Numbered from the stretch's first letter, positions 54,069 to 63,103 are shown. The stretch: DNA of 64,000 nt from Psychrobacillus sp. FSL H8-0483 (GCF_038637725.1 NZ_CP152052.1:2339501-2403500), one strand, 5' to 3'. Notes: a model not told the origin generated them from the letters alone. Program-made: numbers and translations.

Positions 54069-54105
54069 AAAACCGCTCCCATATGCTCTACTTGGGGCGG
54101 TTTTA
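54069..54105 (+). terminator. Terminator after the remnant
   Basis: AAACCGC-CCCA / TTGGGGCGGTTTT-like stem with U tail, upstream of the monooxygenase gene. Confidence 0.75.
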
Positions 54106-54178
54106 TAATTTGGTAACGCAAGTTTATACGATTTATGTGATAGAATTACCAATATCAACTAAAAGGAGGAATTGTAAT

Positions 54179-54508
54179 ATGTTTTTCGCAAATACACCAG
54201 AACCCCCATATTATGCTGTGGTCTTCACTTCTCAAAGAACTGAAAATGATAACAAAGGTTACAACATAACAGCTGATTTAATGGATGAACTTGCTTCGAA
54301 ACAAGTAGGATTCTTAGGAGTGGAAAGTGCAAGAGGACAGAATGGATTAGGAATAACAGTCTCCTACTGGGAATCTCTAGAAGCTATTAAGCTATGGAAA
54401 GAGAATATAGCTCACAAAAAGGCTCAAGAAAAAGGCAAACAAGACTGGTATTCTTCCTATACAACTAGGATTTGTAAAGTAGAGAGAGATTACACAAACA
54501 CTAAATAA
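54179..54508 (+). CDS. Antibiotic biosynthesis monooxygenase (ABM) domain protein
   Basis: 109 residues from the ATG at 54179, preceded by AAAAGGAGG at a good distance; the frame extends further back only through the upstream terminator. A ferredoxin-like dimeric alpha+beta barrel is expected: YYAVVFTSQRTENDNKGYN, DELASKQVGFLGVESARG, GITVSYWESLEAIKLWKENI. Similar to B. subtilis YqjZ. Function unclear; relatives oxidise quinols or degrade heme. Confidence 0.85.
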   Translation: MFFANTPEPPYYAVVFTSQRTENDNKGYNITADLMDELASKQVGFLGVESARGQNGLGITVSYWESLEAIKLWKENIAHKKAQEKGKQDWYSSYTTRICKVERDYTNTK

Positions 54509-54512
54509 GTTC

Positions 54513-54546
54513 TGGGCTTCATGCTTTCACATGAAGCATTTTTTGT
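54513..54546. terminator. Terminator between convergent genes
   Basis: GCTTCATG / CATGAAGC stem with CTTTCA loop and six U on the plus strand, four bases after the ABM gene; the adenylyltransferase gene ends on the other side. Confidence 0.83.
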
Positions 54547-54558
54547 ACATAAAATGTG

Positions 54559-55434
54559 TCATTTATTCTTCAATGTGTTTGTTCTCCCGTTGAAATAATC
54601 ATGTACAAGCGCAGAGGCACTTTGATCAGATATCTCGGGATACGTATAATTTAGTTCATTTGCTACTTTTTGAGCGACCTTTCTATAAAGCTCCATCGTT
54701 TGAAAAAGGGCCTTCCAGACACTTTCTTCGTCGTATGTTCCATAAATCTTATCAAAGTCTTGTAGAACATCCTCATCTACCCAGTCTTCAAAGAATCTTA
54801 CATCATGCCAGTTTTGCTGATCCGTGCTCTTGTTCATCTTTGATTGCAGCTTAACATTTTTTAATAACAGGCGTTTCAAATAACCATCGCAGCAAGATTT
54901 AGCAACTAACAGCTCCCCACGGCGCAACTTTTTAGCGATAAAAACTGTATGGAACCAAAAGTCATTTACGTCATTCTTAAATTCACTAAACTTTAGATCG
55001 TCTATCCGTTTTGTCTCTGAAGTAGAATGATGAAACACTTCCGTAAGCTGATCTTTATCTAGTAATACTTTAACTCCACGTGCAATTACATCTCTCACTT
55101 CATCGCTTTCTAAAAATGGTTTAGCCATTTCTAGTTGCAAGAAATTAAAGTCTACAATATTACCTCCCTCAAACATGACACGTCGTTCCATTAAGCTTCC
55201 AACAGGGCTTTCTTCTATAAAAGAGACCTGAGGATTCCCAAATTGACTAATCCACTCTTCACTCTGCAACCATTTATCCACATCAGATGACACAATGGCT
55301 AAGTCCAAATCCGACCACTCATCTGCAGGTTTATCACTACGAGCCATTGATCCAACAACGAAAATAGAACGAATATCATCCTCTTGCTCACCCCACAACC
55401 TAACCCTATTCATCATTTCTTTGTAATCGATCAT
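54559..55434 (-). CDS. aadK: Aminoglycoside 6-adenylyltransferase (AadK/ANT(6) family)
   Basis: 291 residues, full length for ANT(6). Nucleotidyltransferase motif SMARSDKPADEWSDLDLAIV with the metal-binding DxD, then the helical C-terminal domain. AadK of B. subtilis adenylates streptomycin at the 6 position. Chromosomal copies may confer low-level resistance. AGGAG precedes the ATG. Stand-alone gene. Confidence 0.88.
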   Translation of the reverse strand: MIDYKEMMNRVRLWGEQEDDIRSIFVVGSMARSDKPADEWSDLDLAIVSSDVDKWLQSEEWISQFGNPQVSFIEESPVGSLMERRVMFEGGNIVDFNFLQLEMAKPFLESDEVRDVIARGVKVLLDKDQLTEVFHHSTSETKRIDDLKFSEFKNDVNDFWFHTVFIAKKLRRGELLVAKSCCDGYLKRLLLKNVKLQSKMNKSTDQQNWHDVRFFEDWVDEDVLQDFDKIYGTYDEESVWKALFQTMELYRKVAQKVANELNYTYPEISDQSASALVHDYFNGRTNTLKNK

Positions 55435-55580
55435 ACGATTCTCCTATTCAAGTTAATTGTTCAGTTATAATAATTTATTGATTGCCTTAAACATTATGCA
55501 AGTTATCCCTCCTTGAATAGTAACGTTATTTATTCTATTCAACAGTTCTCTTGGATACTCCCTTGATTTACATGCACCTT

Positions 55581-56012
55581 TTAAATACTACTCCCAAATG
55601 CAAATATTAAATCTGTTTCACAAACTAACGCTCCGTCAACCGTTGCTATTCCTCTTCCTTTTCCAATAGGTCCTTTTAAACGAGTAAACTCTACTTCCAG
55701 TCGAAGTTGATCCCCTGGCTTTACTTGCTGTTTATAGCGACAATTATCAATTCCAGCTAAAAGCCCTAATCGGCCTTCGTTTCCATCTTTTGTAAGCATA
55801 ATAACTGCACTTACTTGAGCGAGCGCCTCTACAATTAATACACCTGGCATCACTGGATAACCAGGAAAATGTCCATTGAAAAATGCTTCGTTTCCTGACA
55901 CATTTTTAATCCCAACCGCTCGTTCTCCTTCTTCTAATTCCAGAACTCGATCCAATAAAAGGAATGGGTAACGGTGTCTAATAATAAATTGAATTTGTTG
56001 AGTATCTAACAA
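55581..56012 (-). CDS. fabZ: 3-hydroxyacyl-ACP dehydratase FabZ
   Basis: 143 residues, hot-dog fold. [17 protein letters not shown] opens the protein; the catalytic His is in [16 protein letters not shown] and the Glu in [10 protein letters not shown]. It dehydrates 3-hydroxyacyl-ACP in fatty acid elongation. It stands here behind an amidase gene (24 bases apart), not in the usual envelope gene context, so it may be an extra copy. Confidence 0.95.
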   Translation of the reverse strand: MLDTQQIQFIIRHRYPFLLLDRVLELEEGERAVGIKNVSGNEAFFNGHFPGYPVMPGVLIVEALAQVSAVIMLTKDGNEGRLGLLAGIDNCRYKQQVKPGDQLRLEVEFTRLKGPIGKGRGIATVDGALVCETDLIFAFGSSI

Positions 56013-56036
56013 TATTAAAACCTCCTATCGGAATGA

Positions 56037-57506
56037 TTATATAAATTTCGGGCATTTGCGATGGTTTGTCGCTTGTTCAAAAGCGTAAGCAAGTTTAATT
56101 AATACACCTTCGCTAAAAGCCGTACCTGCAAATGTTATGCCAAATGGTCTTCCACTTTCCATGTAACCAGCAGGTACAGCTATAGATGGGTAGCCAGCTT
56201 TAGCACATATGGTTGAGCCAATATAAGATGGAAAAATGATCGCATCAAGGTCATACTTTTTTAATGTAAAATCAATGCCCATATCCTGTGAAAAATACAA
56301 ATCTTCTAATTTGGCATTCAAATATTCGGGATTTCTTAAAGTGTTTGGAAGATTTTCTCTATACTCCAACTTATTTTGACCATATTTTAAGACTTGCTGT
56401 TCATTTTGTTTATTAAATTGAATTAATTCTGTGTCAGAATGGACTGGTATGTACGAAGGTAACTGGGATAAGTAATTTCCTAAGCTATGTTTCAATTCAT
56501 AAATTGGTACTCCCCAACTCCAATCCCTATTGAAAGATGGTATTTCGATATTGTCAACAATTACTGATCCTTCTAGAGTTAAGGTGTGAATAACATCTTT
56601 AAACAGATTTTCATCGTATTCTCCTGAGTTATAATATTCCTCCGAAGCTTGATTAAATATACCGATTCTAGCACCTTTCAATCCCTTAGAATCTAGGAAG
56701 ACAGTATAATCTTGTTTGGAAATACCCTCGCTTTTGTAAGTAGCTGGATCGGATTTATCGACACCCGTTAAAGCACCTAATAATATTGCTGCGTCCGTAA
56801 CTGTTCTTGCAAAAGGTCCTGCTGTATCTTGTGAATATGTAAATGGGATAATTCCTTTGCGACTAATTAACCCAACAGTAGGTTTAATTCCGACCACTGA
56901 GTTTTGAATTGCAGGACTAAGAATGGAAGCATCCGTTTCCGTGCCAACAGACAATACGCTAAAATTTGCAGCAACTGCCACGGCAGAACCAGAGCTTGAT
57001 CCTCCAACAAAAAGGTCAGCATCCCCATATGGATTTAACACTTGTCCTCCTCTGGAACTATAGCCTGCCCACATTTTAGTTGACATGCCATTTGCTAATT
57101 CTGTCATATTTGTCTTACCTAAAATTACAGCACCTGATTCGCGAAGTTTTTCCACAAGAAATGCGTCATGATGGCTAAGATGATTTTCTAATGCAAGTGT
57201 TCCTGCACTGGTATGCATGGAATCATTTGTTTCAATATTGTCTTTAAGAAAAACAGGAATACCATGTAGTGGCCCCCTAATTCCCTTTTTCTTTCTTTCA
57301 TAATCTAGTGCTTCCGCAATAAAAATTGCATCAGGATTTATTTCAAGAACAGAATTTATCTTCGGACCGTCTTGGTCATACTTTGCTATTCTGTCCAGGT
57401 AATACATCACCAACTCTTTATAGGTTACTTCTCCGTTCTGGATAGCTGCTTGTATCTCATTAATCGTTAATTCTTCTTTAAAAAAATTGTTGAACCTAAT
57501 TTTCAT
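56037..57506 (-). CDS. Amidase-signature enzyme
   Basis: 489 residues from the ATG at 57506, with GAAGGAG upstream. The Ser-cisSer-Lys triad is visible: Lys in VFLKDNIETND, cis-Ser in VGGSSSGSAVAVA and nucleophile Ser in VGTETDASILSPA, where the usual Gly before Ser is Ala. GPLHGIPVFLKDNI and the C-terminal GYPSIAVPAGYMESGRPFGI fit amidases rather than GatA. Substrate unknown. Confidence 0.9.
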   Translation of the reverse strand: MKIRFNNFFKEELTINEIQAAIQNGEVTYKELVMYYLDRIAKYDQDGPKINSVLEINPDAIFIAEALDYERKKKGIRGPLHGIPVFLKDNIETNDSMHTSAGTLALENHLSHHDAFLVEKLRESGAVILGKTNMTELANGMSTKMWAGYSSRGGQVLNPYGDADLFVGGSSSGSAVAVAANFSVLSVGTETDASILSPAIQNSVVGIKPTVGLISRKGIIPFTYSQDTAGPFARTVTDAAILLGALTGVDKSDPATYKSEGISKQDYTVFLDSKGLKGARIGIFNQASEEYYNSGEYDENLFKDVIHTLTLEGSVIVDNIEIPSFNRDWSWGVPIYELKHSLGNYLSQLPSYIPVHSDTELIQFNKQNEQQVLKYGQNKLEYRENLPNTLRNPEYLNAKLEDLYFSQDMGIDFTLKKYDLDAIIFPSYIGSTICAKAGYPSIAVPAGYMESGRPFGITFAGTAFSEGVLIKLAYAFEQATNHRKCPKFI

Positions 57507-57674
57507 ATAGTACTCCTTCAATACTGCAAAATTTTGATCTATAAAATACTATTCTGTAAATATTCAAAAATCCCTTTTTCAACTTTCCTTTCTTTTAATT
57601 GATTGATGTATAGTAAACCCTCTACGATGCATAATCACTCCACCCCATATGTTTTGGTGTAACGTAAACGGAAT

Positions 57675-57708
57675 AAAAAAAGCATTACCCTTTATTGAAG
57701 TAATACCG
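57675..57708 (-). terminator. Terminator of the SMI1/KNR4 gene
   Basis: GTATTAC / GTAATGC stem (one wobble) with seven U on the minus strand. It lies in the 309-base gap 57507-57815, which shows nothing else. Confidence 0.7.
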
Positions 57709-57815
57709 ACGTTATTTCATATCACATTATCAATACCTTCTTGTTTCCTCCTCCGAAAACCTAATCTGTGGTTTCTTGACAGTCTGTGACTCTTCAACTT
57801 AATTAAATAGCTTTT

Positions 57816-58391
57816 TCAATCAAACCACCAGTCATATAATATTTCACCACGTTCTTCAAACGTTGGGAAAAGTATGTGGAACACTGGATATGTCATCTCG
57901 TCCTCATGATCATGTTCCCATAATATTGTCAACCATTCTTGGAAATTATCTAAAATCTTTACAATCTTGGTTGAAGATTGGCTAACAAACCCAACCCTAT
58001 ATTCATGATCTGGAACGCCATCTTCGCATAAGAATACCCAGTGGTTGTTCGAAGTTTCTCCAGCATCAAACGTAGTGAAGGAAATAAGCCGATCAGATTC
58101 TATCCACTCATTGGTTTCTACGATTAATACCTCATTCGGAATGTCAGGAATAATCCTATCTACTTTACAAATATCACCACAAGGAGAGTCTTCACTAACA
58201 CCTCCAATGGGTTCACAATCCAAAAAAAATATACCATTGGAGAATTTCTTCAAAAATTCCACAAATGAAACGGGCAGTCGATATCCAAGTGTTTCTTCAT
58301 GTGTTGCAATCATTTCATCTGTAGCAACATCTATCCTATCAATCTCAGGATATTTTTCAATGAATTGGTTAATAAATTCATTAATGCTCAT
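57816..58391 (-). CDS. SMI1/KNR4-family protein
   Basis: 191 residues. The fold core is seen in DEMIATHEETLGYRLPVSFV, FLKKFSNGIFFLDCEPIGG and VFLCEDGVPDHEYRVGFVSQ. In bacteria these domains are common as immunity proteins against contact-dependent or secreted toxins. No toxin gene lies beside it, so it would be an orphan immunity gene or have another role. GGGAGGGA precedes the ATG. Confidence 0.85.
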   Translation of the reverse strand: MSINEFINQFIEKYPEIDRIDVATDEMIATHEETLGYRLPVSFVEFLKKFSNGIFFLDCEPIGGVSEDSPCGDICKVDRIIPDIPNEVLIVETNEWIESDRLISFTTFDAGETSNNHWVFLCEDGVPDHEYRVGFVSQSSTKIVKILDNFQEWLTILWEHDHEDEMTYPVFHILFPTFEERGEILYDWWFD

Positions 58392-58482
58392 ACTATCCCT
58401 CCCTCATATTAGCTATTTCCTATCTCTGGTCGAATAATCAAATTTCCAATTTAACTAGCTTGCCCTTTTTGTTAAGTAACAG

Positions 58483-58665
58483 TTAATTCGAACAAACCCT
58501 AATTATTAATACAAATATGATCATCATAATGATGGAAGTAATATTTAATAAACACCCACCACTTGGTGAACCAGTGATTGCTTGTGCGAACGTATTATTT
58601 AAAGTGCCGATTGGATTTTTTCGTTGTTCTTTTGTTTTTAATCTTTCTCTTTCTTCTTCAGACAT
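58483..58665 (-). CDS. Small DUF6366-like membrane-tail protein
   Basis: 60 residues from the ATG at 58665 (MSEEERERLKTKEQRKNPIG), with GGTGGTG before it; the longer frame to 58827 lacks support. A charged N-terminal helix is followed by TLNNTFAQAITGSPSGGCLL and a single hydrophobic C-terminal helix. The charged opening recalls small DUF6366 proteins. Function unknown; may be tail-anchored. Confidence 0.7.
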   Translation of the reverse strand: MSEEERERLKTKEQRKNPIGTLNNTFAQAITGSPSGGCLLNITSIIMMIIFVLIIRVCSN

Positions 58666-58859
58666 ATCACCACCACATCCTATCCATTTTATTATGTTCG
58701 CTCCCTTATGTTTAAAAAAGTCTCCTTTAATTTTTATCAGAATTCGTTGCTGTTCAGAAATACCTTTGTATTCAACTAACCTATCACTTTCGTTCAATAT
58801 AAAAAAAGAGTCGCCTAAGCAACTCACTAACCTTAAAAGAAAGCTATTAACAGCTTAAA

Positions 58860-59162
58860 TTAAGAACCTAATATAAATGGAGAGATAATTAGTACTATAG
58901 AAACTAAAATTAGTGTCAATGAAACATTCTTTGGAAGCTTTTCTCTACCCTTTCCATTATACCAACCAGAGAATTGCCACTTATTCCTATACAGAACAAA
59001 GAGTATTAACAAAATAGCTATTTGACCAAGCCATGAAAAAGTTTCACTTACTTCTAATCTTGTATATATGTTTACTATAATCGCGGATCCTAAAGCACCA
59101 AAAAATGCAAATATAATAATTATACGTAGTAGTTCTAATAATGTTCTTAATAATGTTTTCAT
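58860..59162 (-). CDS. Small three-helix membrane protein
   Basis: 100 residues, about three membrane helices (about 10-30, 42-60 and 79-98) with a basic cytoplasmic loop RNKWQFSGWYNGKGREKLPK. GGGGGG precedes the ATG, so the gene is likely real. No family recognised. It lies between the DUF6366-like gene and an acetyltransferase gene on the same strand. Confidence 0.7.
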   Translation of the reverse strand: MKTLLRTLLELLRIIIIFAFFGALGSAIIVNIYTRLEVSETFSWLGQIAILLILFVLYRNKWQFSGWYNGKGREKLPKNVSLTLILVSIVLIISPFILGS

Positions 59163-59234
59163 TTGAATGCCCCCCTTCTTAAACCACCTCCCTCAACGAT
59201 CCTACCACCGAGAAGAACTGTATATTCATCAATA

Positions 59235-60104
59235 TCATCCGAAAATTTGTGCCGCAATACCATATAAATTTTTATTTCGACTAGGCATAGTATCGGAATT
59301 AATTATCATTATTGGGGGTTGACTCACTTTTTCAAAGCCACTATCATATAAAAATTTAATAAACATTTCATCTCCTGTTGAAGTATCAATCCTTAGATTT
59401 CCATTATGATTTAAAGCCAATTGATTTATTAGAAAGGTAGCTGCATAGTTATTAGGAGCAACAATCGGTCCTAATACTAAATTTTCTGGACCTAAGATAG
59501 AGAGACCATATCCCAGAACTCTACCATTTTCATCACTTAGGATAAGCGATTGGTGAGACTGTCTTATTCTATTTATGAGGAATTTTCTCCTCGAATCTCC
59601 AAATGCATCTGTATCTAATTCAACAACTTTATCAAAATCACCCTGCTTTAATACCTCTGCTTTAATTCCTTCTAAAGGTAATCTATTAGATGGTATATAG
59701 TTGTTACAGATGAACTTTTGTACGTAACCCACTTCTTTAAAACCAATTTTTTCATACAAAGGTTTTCCTTCGGGTGTAGCAATTAACATGATAGATCTAT
59801 TTTCTGGTACCAGATCAATACACGCTTGAGTAGTTTCTTTTCCAAGACTTCGGCCTCTATATTTTTTATGTACAATTACCATCCCTATTGAGGCTAAATG
59901 CGTATCATAAGGAATTATTGCCGCACTTGATACAAGGTGACCGAACTCATTTTTATGTCCGATAATTTTACCCGAAGACATAACTGTTCTAATTTCATCT
60001 CGATCATAATCCCAACCAACTGATTGAGATAAAGAAATTAATCCTTCCACATCATTCTCATCCAAAACATTTAATTTGAGGTTCTTAGTTGTATGATTAT
60101 CCAT
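59235..60104 (-). CDS. Two-domain GNAT acetyltransferase
   Basis: 289 residues from the ATG at 60104 with AAGGAG six bases upstream. The N-terminal GNAT domain has SIGMVIVHKKYRGRSLGKET with the acetyl-CoA loop and KPLYEKIGFKEVGYV; a second, degenerate acetyltransferase-like half (YRAVLE-type strands, NYAATFLINQLALNHNGNLR) follows, as in proteins with GNAT plus DUF1248-like domain. Substrate unknown. Confidence 0.85.
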   Translation of the reverse strand: MDNHTTKNLKLNVLDENDVEGLISLSQSVGWDYDRDEIRTVMSSGKIIGHKNEFGHLVSSAAIIPYDTHLASIGMVIVHKKYRGRSLGKETTQACIDLVPENRSIMLIATPEGKPLYEKIGFKEVGYVQKFICNNYIPSNRLPLEGIKAEVLKQGDFDKVVELDTDAFGDSRRKFLINRIRQSHQSLILSDENGRVLGYGLSILGPENLVLGPIVAPNNYAATFLINQLALNHNGNLRIDTSTGDEMFIKFLYDSGFEKVSQPPIMIINSDTMPSRNKNLYGIAAQIFG

Positions 60105-60188
60105 CGGCAACTCCTTATTATCCATTTTATTAAACGTAGTTCTTTAACATGTACCATGATTAACTAAATCTCTTGTTAGTCTTATCTA

Positions 60189-60653
60189 TTACTTAATTAT
60201 CGGAGTTTTCTTGTTTTCTTTCCAATCTAAAACAAATGCTTTTTGACGTGGATTCAAGTTTACTGGAAGTTCAGTTTTAGAGAAAAATTTATGTTCTCTA
60301 CTTTCGATTCCTACTTGTTTCAATTCCCCGGTATAATTATTTGTCTTAAATATTATTTGAACACTAAATACTTTATCTTTATTTGGATATTGTACAAAGC
60401 ATTTTTCACCTGAATATAATCCAAATAACTCTAAACCGGTAACGATTAAACCTGTTTCTTCAAAGGTCTCTCTCTTAGCCGTAATTTCGAAGGTCTCACC
60501 AATTTCCATTACCCCTCCTGGAATACACCAATTATCTTCATCAGTACGATGCTGTAATAAAATTCTTTCATTTTCTTCAATAATAACCCCACAACCAACT
60601 GTGAAAAGGGTTTCATTTCCTATAAATTTTCTCATTTCACTTATGTAATTCAT
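60189..60653 (-). CDS. Nudix hydrolase
   Basis: 154 residues from the ATG at 60653, preceded by GGGGGATAAT. The Nudix box GGVMEIGETFEITAKRETFE then ETGL is complete, so metal-dependent cleavage of a nucleoside-diphosphate-linked substrate is expected. GVIIEENERILLQHRTDEDN precedes it. Substrate unknown. Similar to the MutT/ADP-ribose-type enzymes common in Bacillus. Confidence 0.9.
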   Translation of the reverse strand: MNYISEMRKFIGNETLFTVGCGVIIEENERILLQHRTDEDNWCIPGGVMEIGETFEITAKRETFEETGLIVTGLELFGLYSGEKCFVQYPNKDKVFSVQIIFKTNNYTGELKQVGIESREHKFFSKTELPVNLNPRQKAFVLDWKENKKTPIIK

Positions 60654-60747
60654 ATTATCCCCCATAGCTTTTCATTCTTATTTCTATATGTTTACTACAA
60701 ATACCTTTAATATGAAATCTAATTCCTACTCTTACTGCTGTGACACC

Positions 60748-60812
60748 AATATCCTGTTGCCCCAATGAGGCTTGGCAGTTCGTCCGCGGAAAGCGAGCGG
60801 ATTTTCGGTTGG
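60748..60812 (-). repeat. Family C dispersed repeat, copy 2
   Basis: On the minus strand it reads AAAATCCGCTCGCTTTCC, CGGACGAACTGCCAAGCC, ATTGGGGCAACA, matching 50597 onward. Its GTCCGCGGAAAGCGAGCGG part also matches the family B half-element at 23546. Confidence 0.65.
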
Positions 60813-60845
60813 TGATAATATAATCATTTATCAGAGTCTAATTCA

Positions 60846-60874
60846 AAAAGAAAAAGCTGCCCTGTAAGGACAGC
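60846..60874 (-). terminator. Terminator of the methyltransferase gene
   Basis: GGCTGTCC / GGGCAGC stem with UUUUUC tail on the minus strand, seven bases after the stop. Confidence 0.75.
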
Positions 60875-60880
60875 CATTGA

Positions 60881-61507
60881 CTACTTGGAAATGATAAATA
60901 CACCACCACAATGAGATGTTTGCTGAAATTCACATGTACATATATTTATTAGGGATGCTTTTAACTCTTCATACACGAGATAAAACTCATCATTATCCCA
61001 ATAACTCCTGTTATTATTTCTGCAAATTTCAAGTTTCTCTCGTGTTTGGAAAGCAATATCCCCAATAAATATTTTCCCATTGTCAGCAAGTAAAGACAGT
61101 AAACTTTCTATAAATCTTGTTTTATCTTCATCTGTTAAGTGATGTAATGTATACGTGCTTACGATAGAGTCATATTTATTTTCTTTCACATAATCTGGTA
61201 AACCATTTGAAATATCCCACTCTATTAAATTTGCCATCGGCATTTTTTCCTTTGCTATGGCAATCATCTTTGGTGAAAAGTCTATGCCATCCAATTGATG
61301 ACCATTTTCATAGAGTTTGCTGGTTAAAACTCCAGTTCCAAACCCAATATCTAAAACTCTGGACTTCTTTTTTTGCATCACTTCATTAAAGATATTATTT
61401 AATATATTTTTATAGCCAGCAAACGGATACAAATTATTTTCTTCACTTACTTTTACAGTTTTGTCATAATCATTTGCCCATAAGTCAAATCCTTGGTTAT
61501 TTAGCAC
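60881..61507 (-). CDS. Class I SAM-dependent methyltransferase
   Basis: 208 residues from a GTG with AGGAGG seven bases upstream. Motif I VLDIGFGTGVLTSKLYENG binds SAM; LDGIDFSPKMIAIAKEKMP and VSTYTLHHLTDEDKTRFIE follow. The N-terminal FDLWANDYDKTVKVSEENN matches the YrrT-like group of methyltransferases. Substrate unknown. A short peptide frame and competing hairpins lie in its leader (61524-61624). Confidence 0.88.
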   Translation of the reverse strand: MLNNQGFDLWANDYDKTVKVSEENNLYPFAGYKNILNNIFNEVMQKKKSRVLDIGFGTGVLTSKLYENGHQLDGIDFSPKMIAIAKEKMPMANLIEWDISNGLPDYVKENKYDSIVSTYTLHHLTDEDKTRFIESLLSLLADNGKIFIGDIAFQTREKLEICRNNNRSYWDNDEFYLVYEELKASLINICTCEFQQTSHCGGVFIISK

Positions 61508-61520
61508 GAACGTTCCTCCT

Positions 61521-61570
61521 ATTAGTTGGACGAACTATCGAACTTGATAGTACCCTCTAAAACAGTTCGA
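61521..61570 (-). promoter_or_regulatory. Competing hairpins in the methyltransferase leader
   Basis: On the minus strand TCGAACT directly after the leader-peptide stop can pair with AGTTCGA further on (7 bp). The alternative ACTATC / GATAGT hairpin overlaps that second arm. GTTCG occurs three times downstream, the last copy touching the GTG start, so CGAAC has several possible partners. Looks like a translational attenuator; inference only. Confidence 0.4.
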
Positions 61571-61624
61571 TTAGTCGACCATCATTTCCTCTAAGCCAAA
61601 TTGATTCATGTTATTGTTATTCAT
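61571..61624 (-). CDS. Candidate 17-residue leader peptide
   Basis: MNNNNMNQFGLEEMMVD followed by TAA, with AAAGGTGTGA six bases before the ATG. It lies 63 bases before the methyltransferase GTG. Composition (Asn run) and good ribosome site suggest translation; short length makes chance possible. Confidence 0.45.
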   Translation of the reverse strand: MNNNNMNQFGLEEMMVD

Positions 61625-61761
61625 AAAACATCACACCTTTCATAGATATATATAAGAATTATAACATAATATTTACTTTGTTTAGAAAAATCAATTAATA
61701 TCGAACGTATTTTTTGAACTGAATTCCTACTGTCATTGTAATAGTATTAAATAATGGACTT

Positions 61762-62238
61762 TTATCTAATCTCAATTACAAATGTATAGGATACTTCCCC
61801 ATTCGACCATTTAGCTAATACCTCATATATATACTGTCCCTTACTTGTGGGCACTGATAATTGATTCTTATCAACTTTAACTTCTTTTTCTCTCCCGTTT
61901 TCATTCCATATATAGACAGATATTTCGGGATTTCCTTCGATTTCGATTTTAATGTTAGGGCTTTCCTCTATTATTACTGCTTTCACATTTTCAGCTATTT
62001 GGTTTGGAGATGCTGCATCCGTTTGTACAACTTGTGTTTCTAACCCTTGCTTTCTTTCCCATTTATAATTCCCTACGATCATTTCATATTCTGTTTCATT
62101 AATATAAATGAGCCCTGTCATAGATGGGGGGAATTCATTCTCATTTCCTTCCCCCTCTTTATTCGTTTCGTTTGAACAAGATGTTATCCAAAGTGAAGAA
62201 AATACGATAATTGACAATATCAGATGTTTTAATTTCAA
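61762..62238 (-). CDS. Lipoprotein of unknown function
   Basis: 158 residues. The TTG at 62238 lies a good distance after GGGAGG; the ATG six bases earlier is only two bases from it. The signal MKLKHLILSIIVFSSLWITSC gives a lipobox Cys at about 21, then an acidic linker (NKEGEGNENEFP) and a beta-rich domain ending KGQYIYEVLAKWSNGEVSYT. No family recognised. The C-terminal part resembles a small Ig-like or bacterial lipoprotein domain. Confidence 0.75.
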   Translation of the reverse strand: MKLKHLILSIIVFSSLWITSCSNETNKEGEGNENEFPPSMTGLIYINETEYEMIVGNYKWERKQGLETQVVQTDAASPNQIAENVKAVIIEESPNIKIEIEGNPEISVYIWNENGREKEVKVDKNQLSVPTSKGQYIYEVLAKWSNGEVSYTFVIEIR

Positions 62239-62314
62239 AATCATCGCCTCCCTTTTCTAATAAGGCGTTAGCTACCAAATAAAGTTACATTTAAAGGTAA
62301 CTCCTTCGTGTTAT

Positions 62315-63016
62315 TTACGCAAAGACCGTAACTATAAGAGCGATTCCATTAAAAGTGCTATGCATAATGATTCCTGGAATAATGGAACCGGTCTTTTCAT
62401 ATGTCCACGAAAAAAATAACCCAGATACAAGTGCTGTTGGTAATACATTATACGTTGGAATGTGAACAACCATAAAAATGAGAGAACTGACTACCATCCC
62501 TATTAAAATCCCATATTTTCCTCTAAACCATCTATATAGAAAACCACGATAAAAAATTTCTTCGTATATAGGAGAAACAATGCTAGCCGACACAAATGCA
62601 ATTACAAAATTTATAAGAGTCATTCTAGACTGAAGACTCTCCGTTTTGCTATTTTCTAATTCCCCCCCTAAAACTTCCATTCCTATTGCAATTGCTATGC
62701 TCACAATAATTAAAACAAATGTCCACCCAGCTAAAGGAATCCAATAGTTTCTTGGAAACCTAGTTAGCCCAACGTTTCTCCAACTTAGTCGATTCGGTCT
62801 CAGTGCTATAAAGTAGATTCCAAGAGTGAAAATAATGGACATAATAAAACCGACGAACGTTCCAGAATATAAATTATTTTGGAACAGCTCTGCTAAAAAA
62901 CCTTCCAATAAAAATTCAATAAAATATGGTACCACAACTAGCACTAAGCCAAGTAGTAGTAGAAGTTCTCCCCACGCCCAAGGTGTTTGCTTGAAATACA
63001 GTTCTCTATTATTCAA
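62315..63016 (-). CDS. CPBP-family intramembrane metalloprotease
   Basis: 233 residues from a TTG with GGGGGAA upstream; about seven membrane helices. The catalytic motif IYEEIFYRGFLYRWF (EExxxR), then VVHIPTYN with the His and IMHSTFNGIAL with another conserved His, are those of Abi/CPBP (Rce1-like) proteases. Roles include bacteriocin self-immunity or membrane protein processing. Divergent from the MerR-type gene at 63104. Confidence 0.9.
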   Translation of the reverse strand: MNNRELYFKQTPWAWGELLLLLGLVLVVVPYFIEFLLEGFLAELFQNNLYSGTFVGFIMSIIFTLGIYFIALRPNRLSWRNVGLTRFPRNYWIPLAGWTFVLIIVSIAIAIGMEVLGGELENSKTESLQSRMTLINFVIAFVSASIVSPIYEEIFYRGFLYRWFRGKYGILIGMVVSSLIFMVVHIPTYNVLPTALVSGLFFSWTYEKTGSIIPGIIMHSTFNGIALIVTVFA

Positions 63017-63057
63017 TGAAATTCCCCCAATAAATATGTGTTATATTAAGTCTAATA

Positions 63058-63074
63058 GGTTACGTTACGTCACC
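63058..63074. promoter_or_regulatory. Candidate MerR operator
   Basis: GGTTACGTTACGTCACC, an imperfect palindrome (GGTTACGT vs GGTGACGT arms), between the divergent CPBP and MerR genes, 30 bases before the regulator start. Confidence 0.5.
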
Positions 63075-63103
63075 TGCAAGTATTTTTTAGGGAGGGATTT
63101 TTT

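Noticed and set aside
58045-58437. 130-codon plus-strand frame opposite the SMI1/KNR4 gene
   Set aside because: Antisense shadow; the minus-strand gene has the family motifs and ribosome site.
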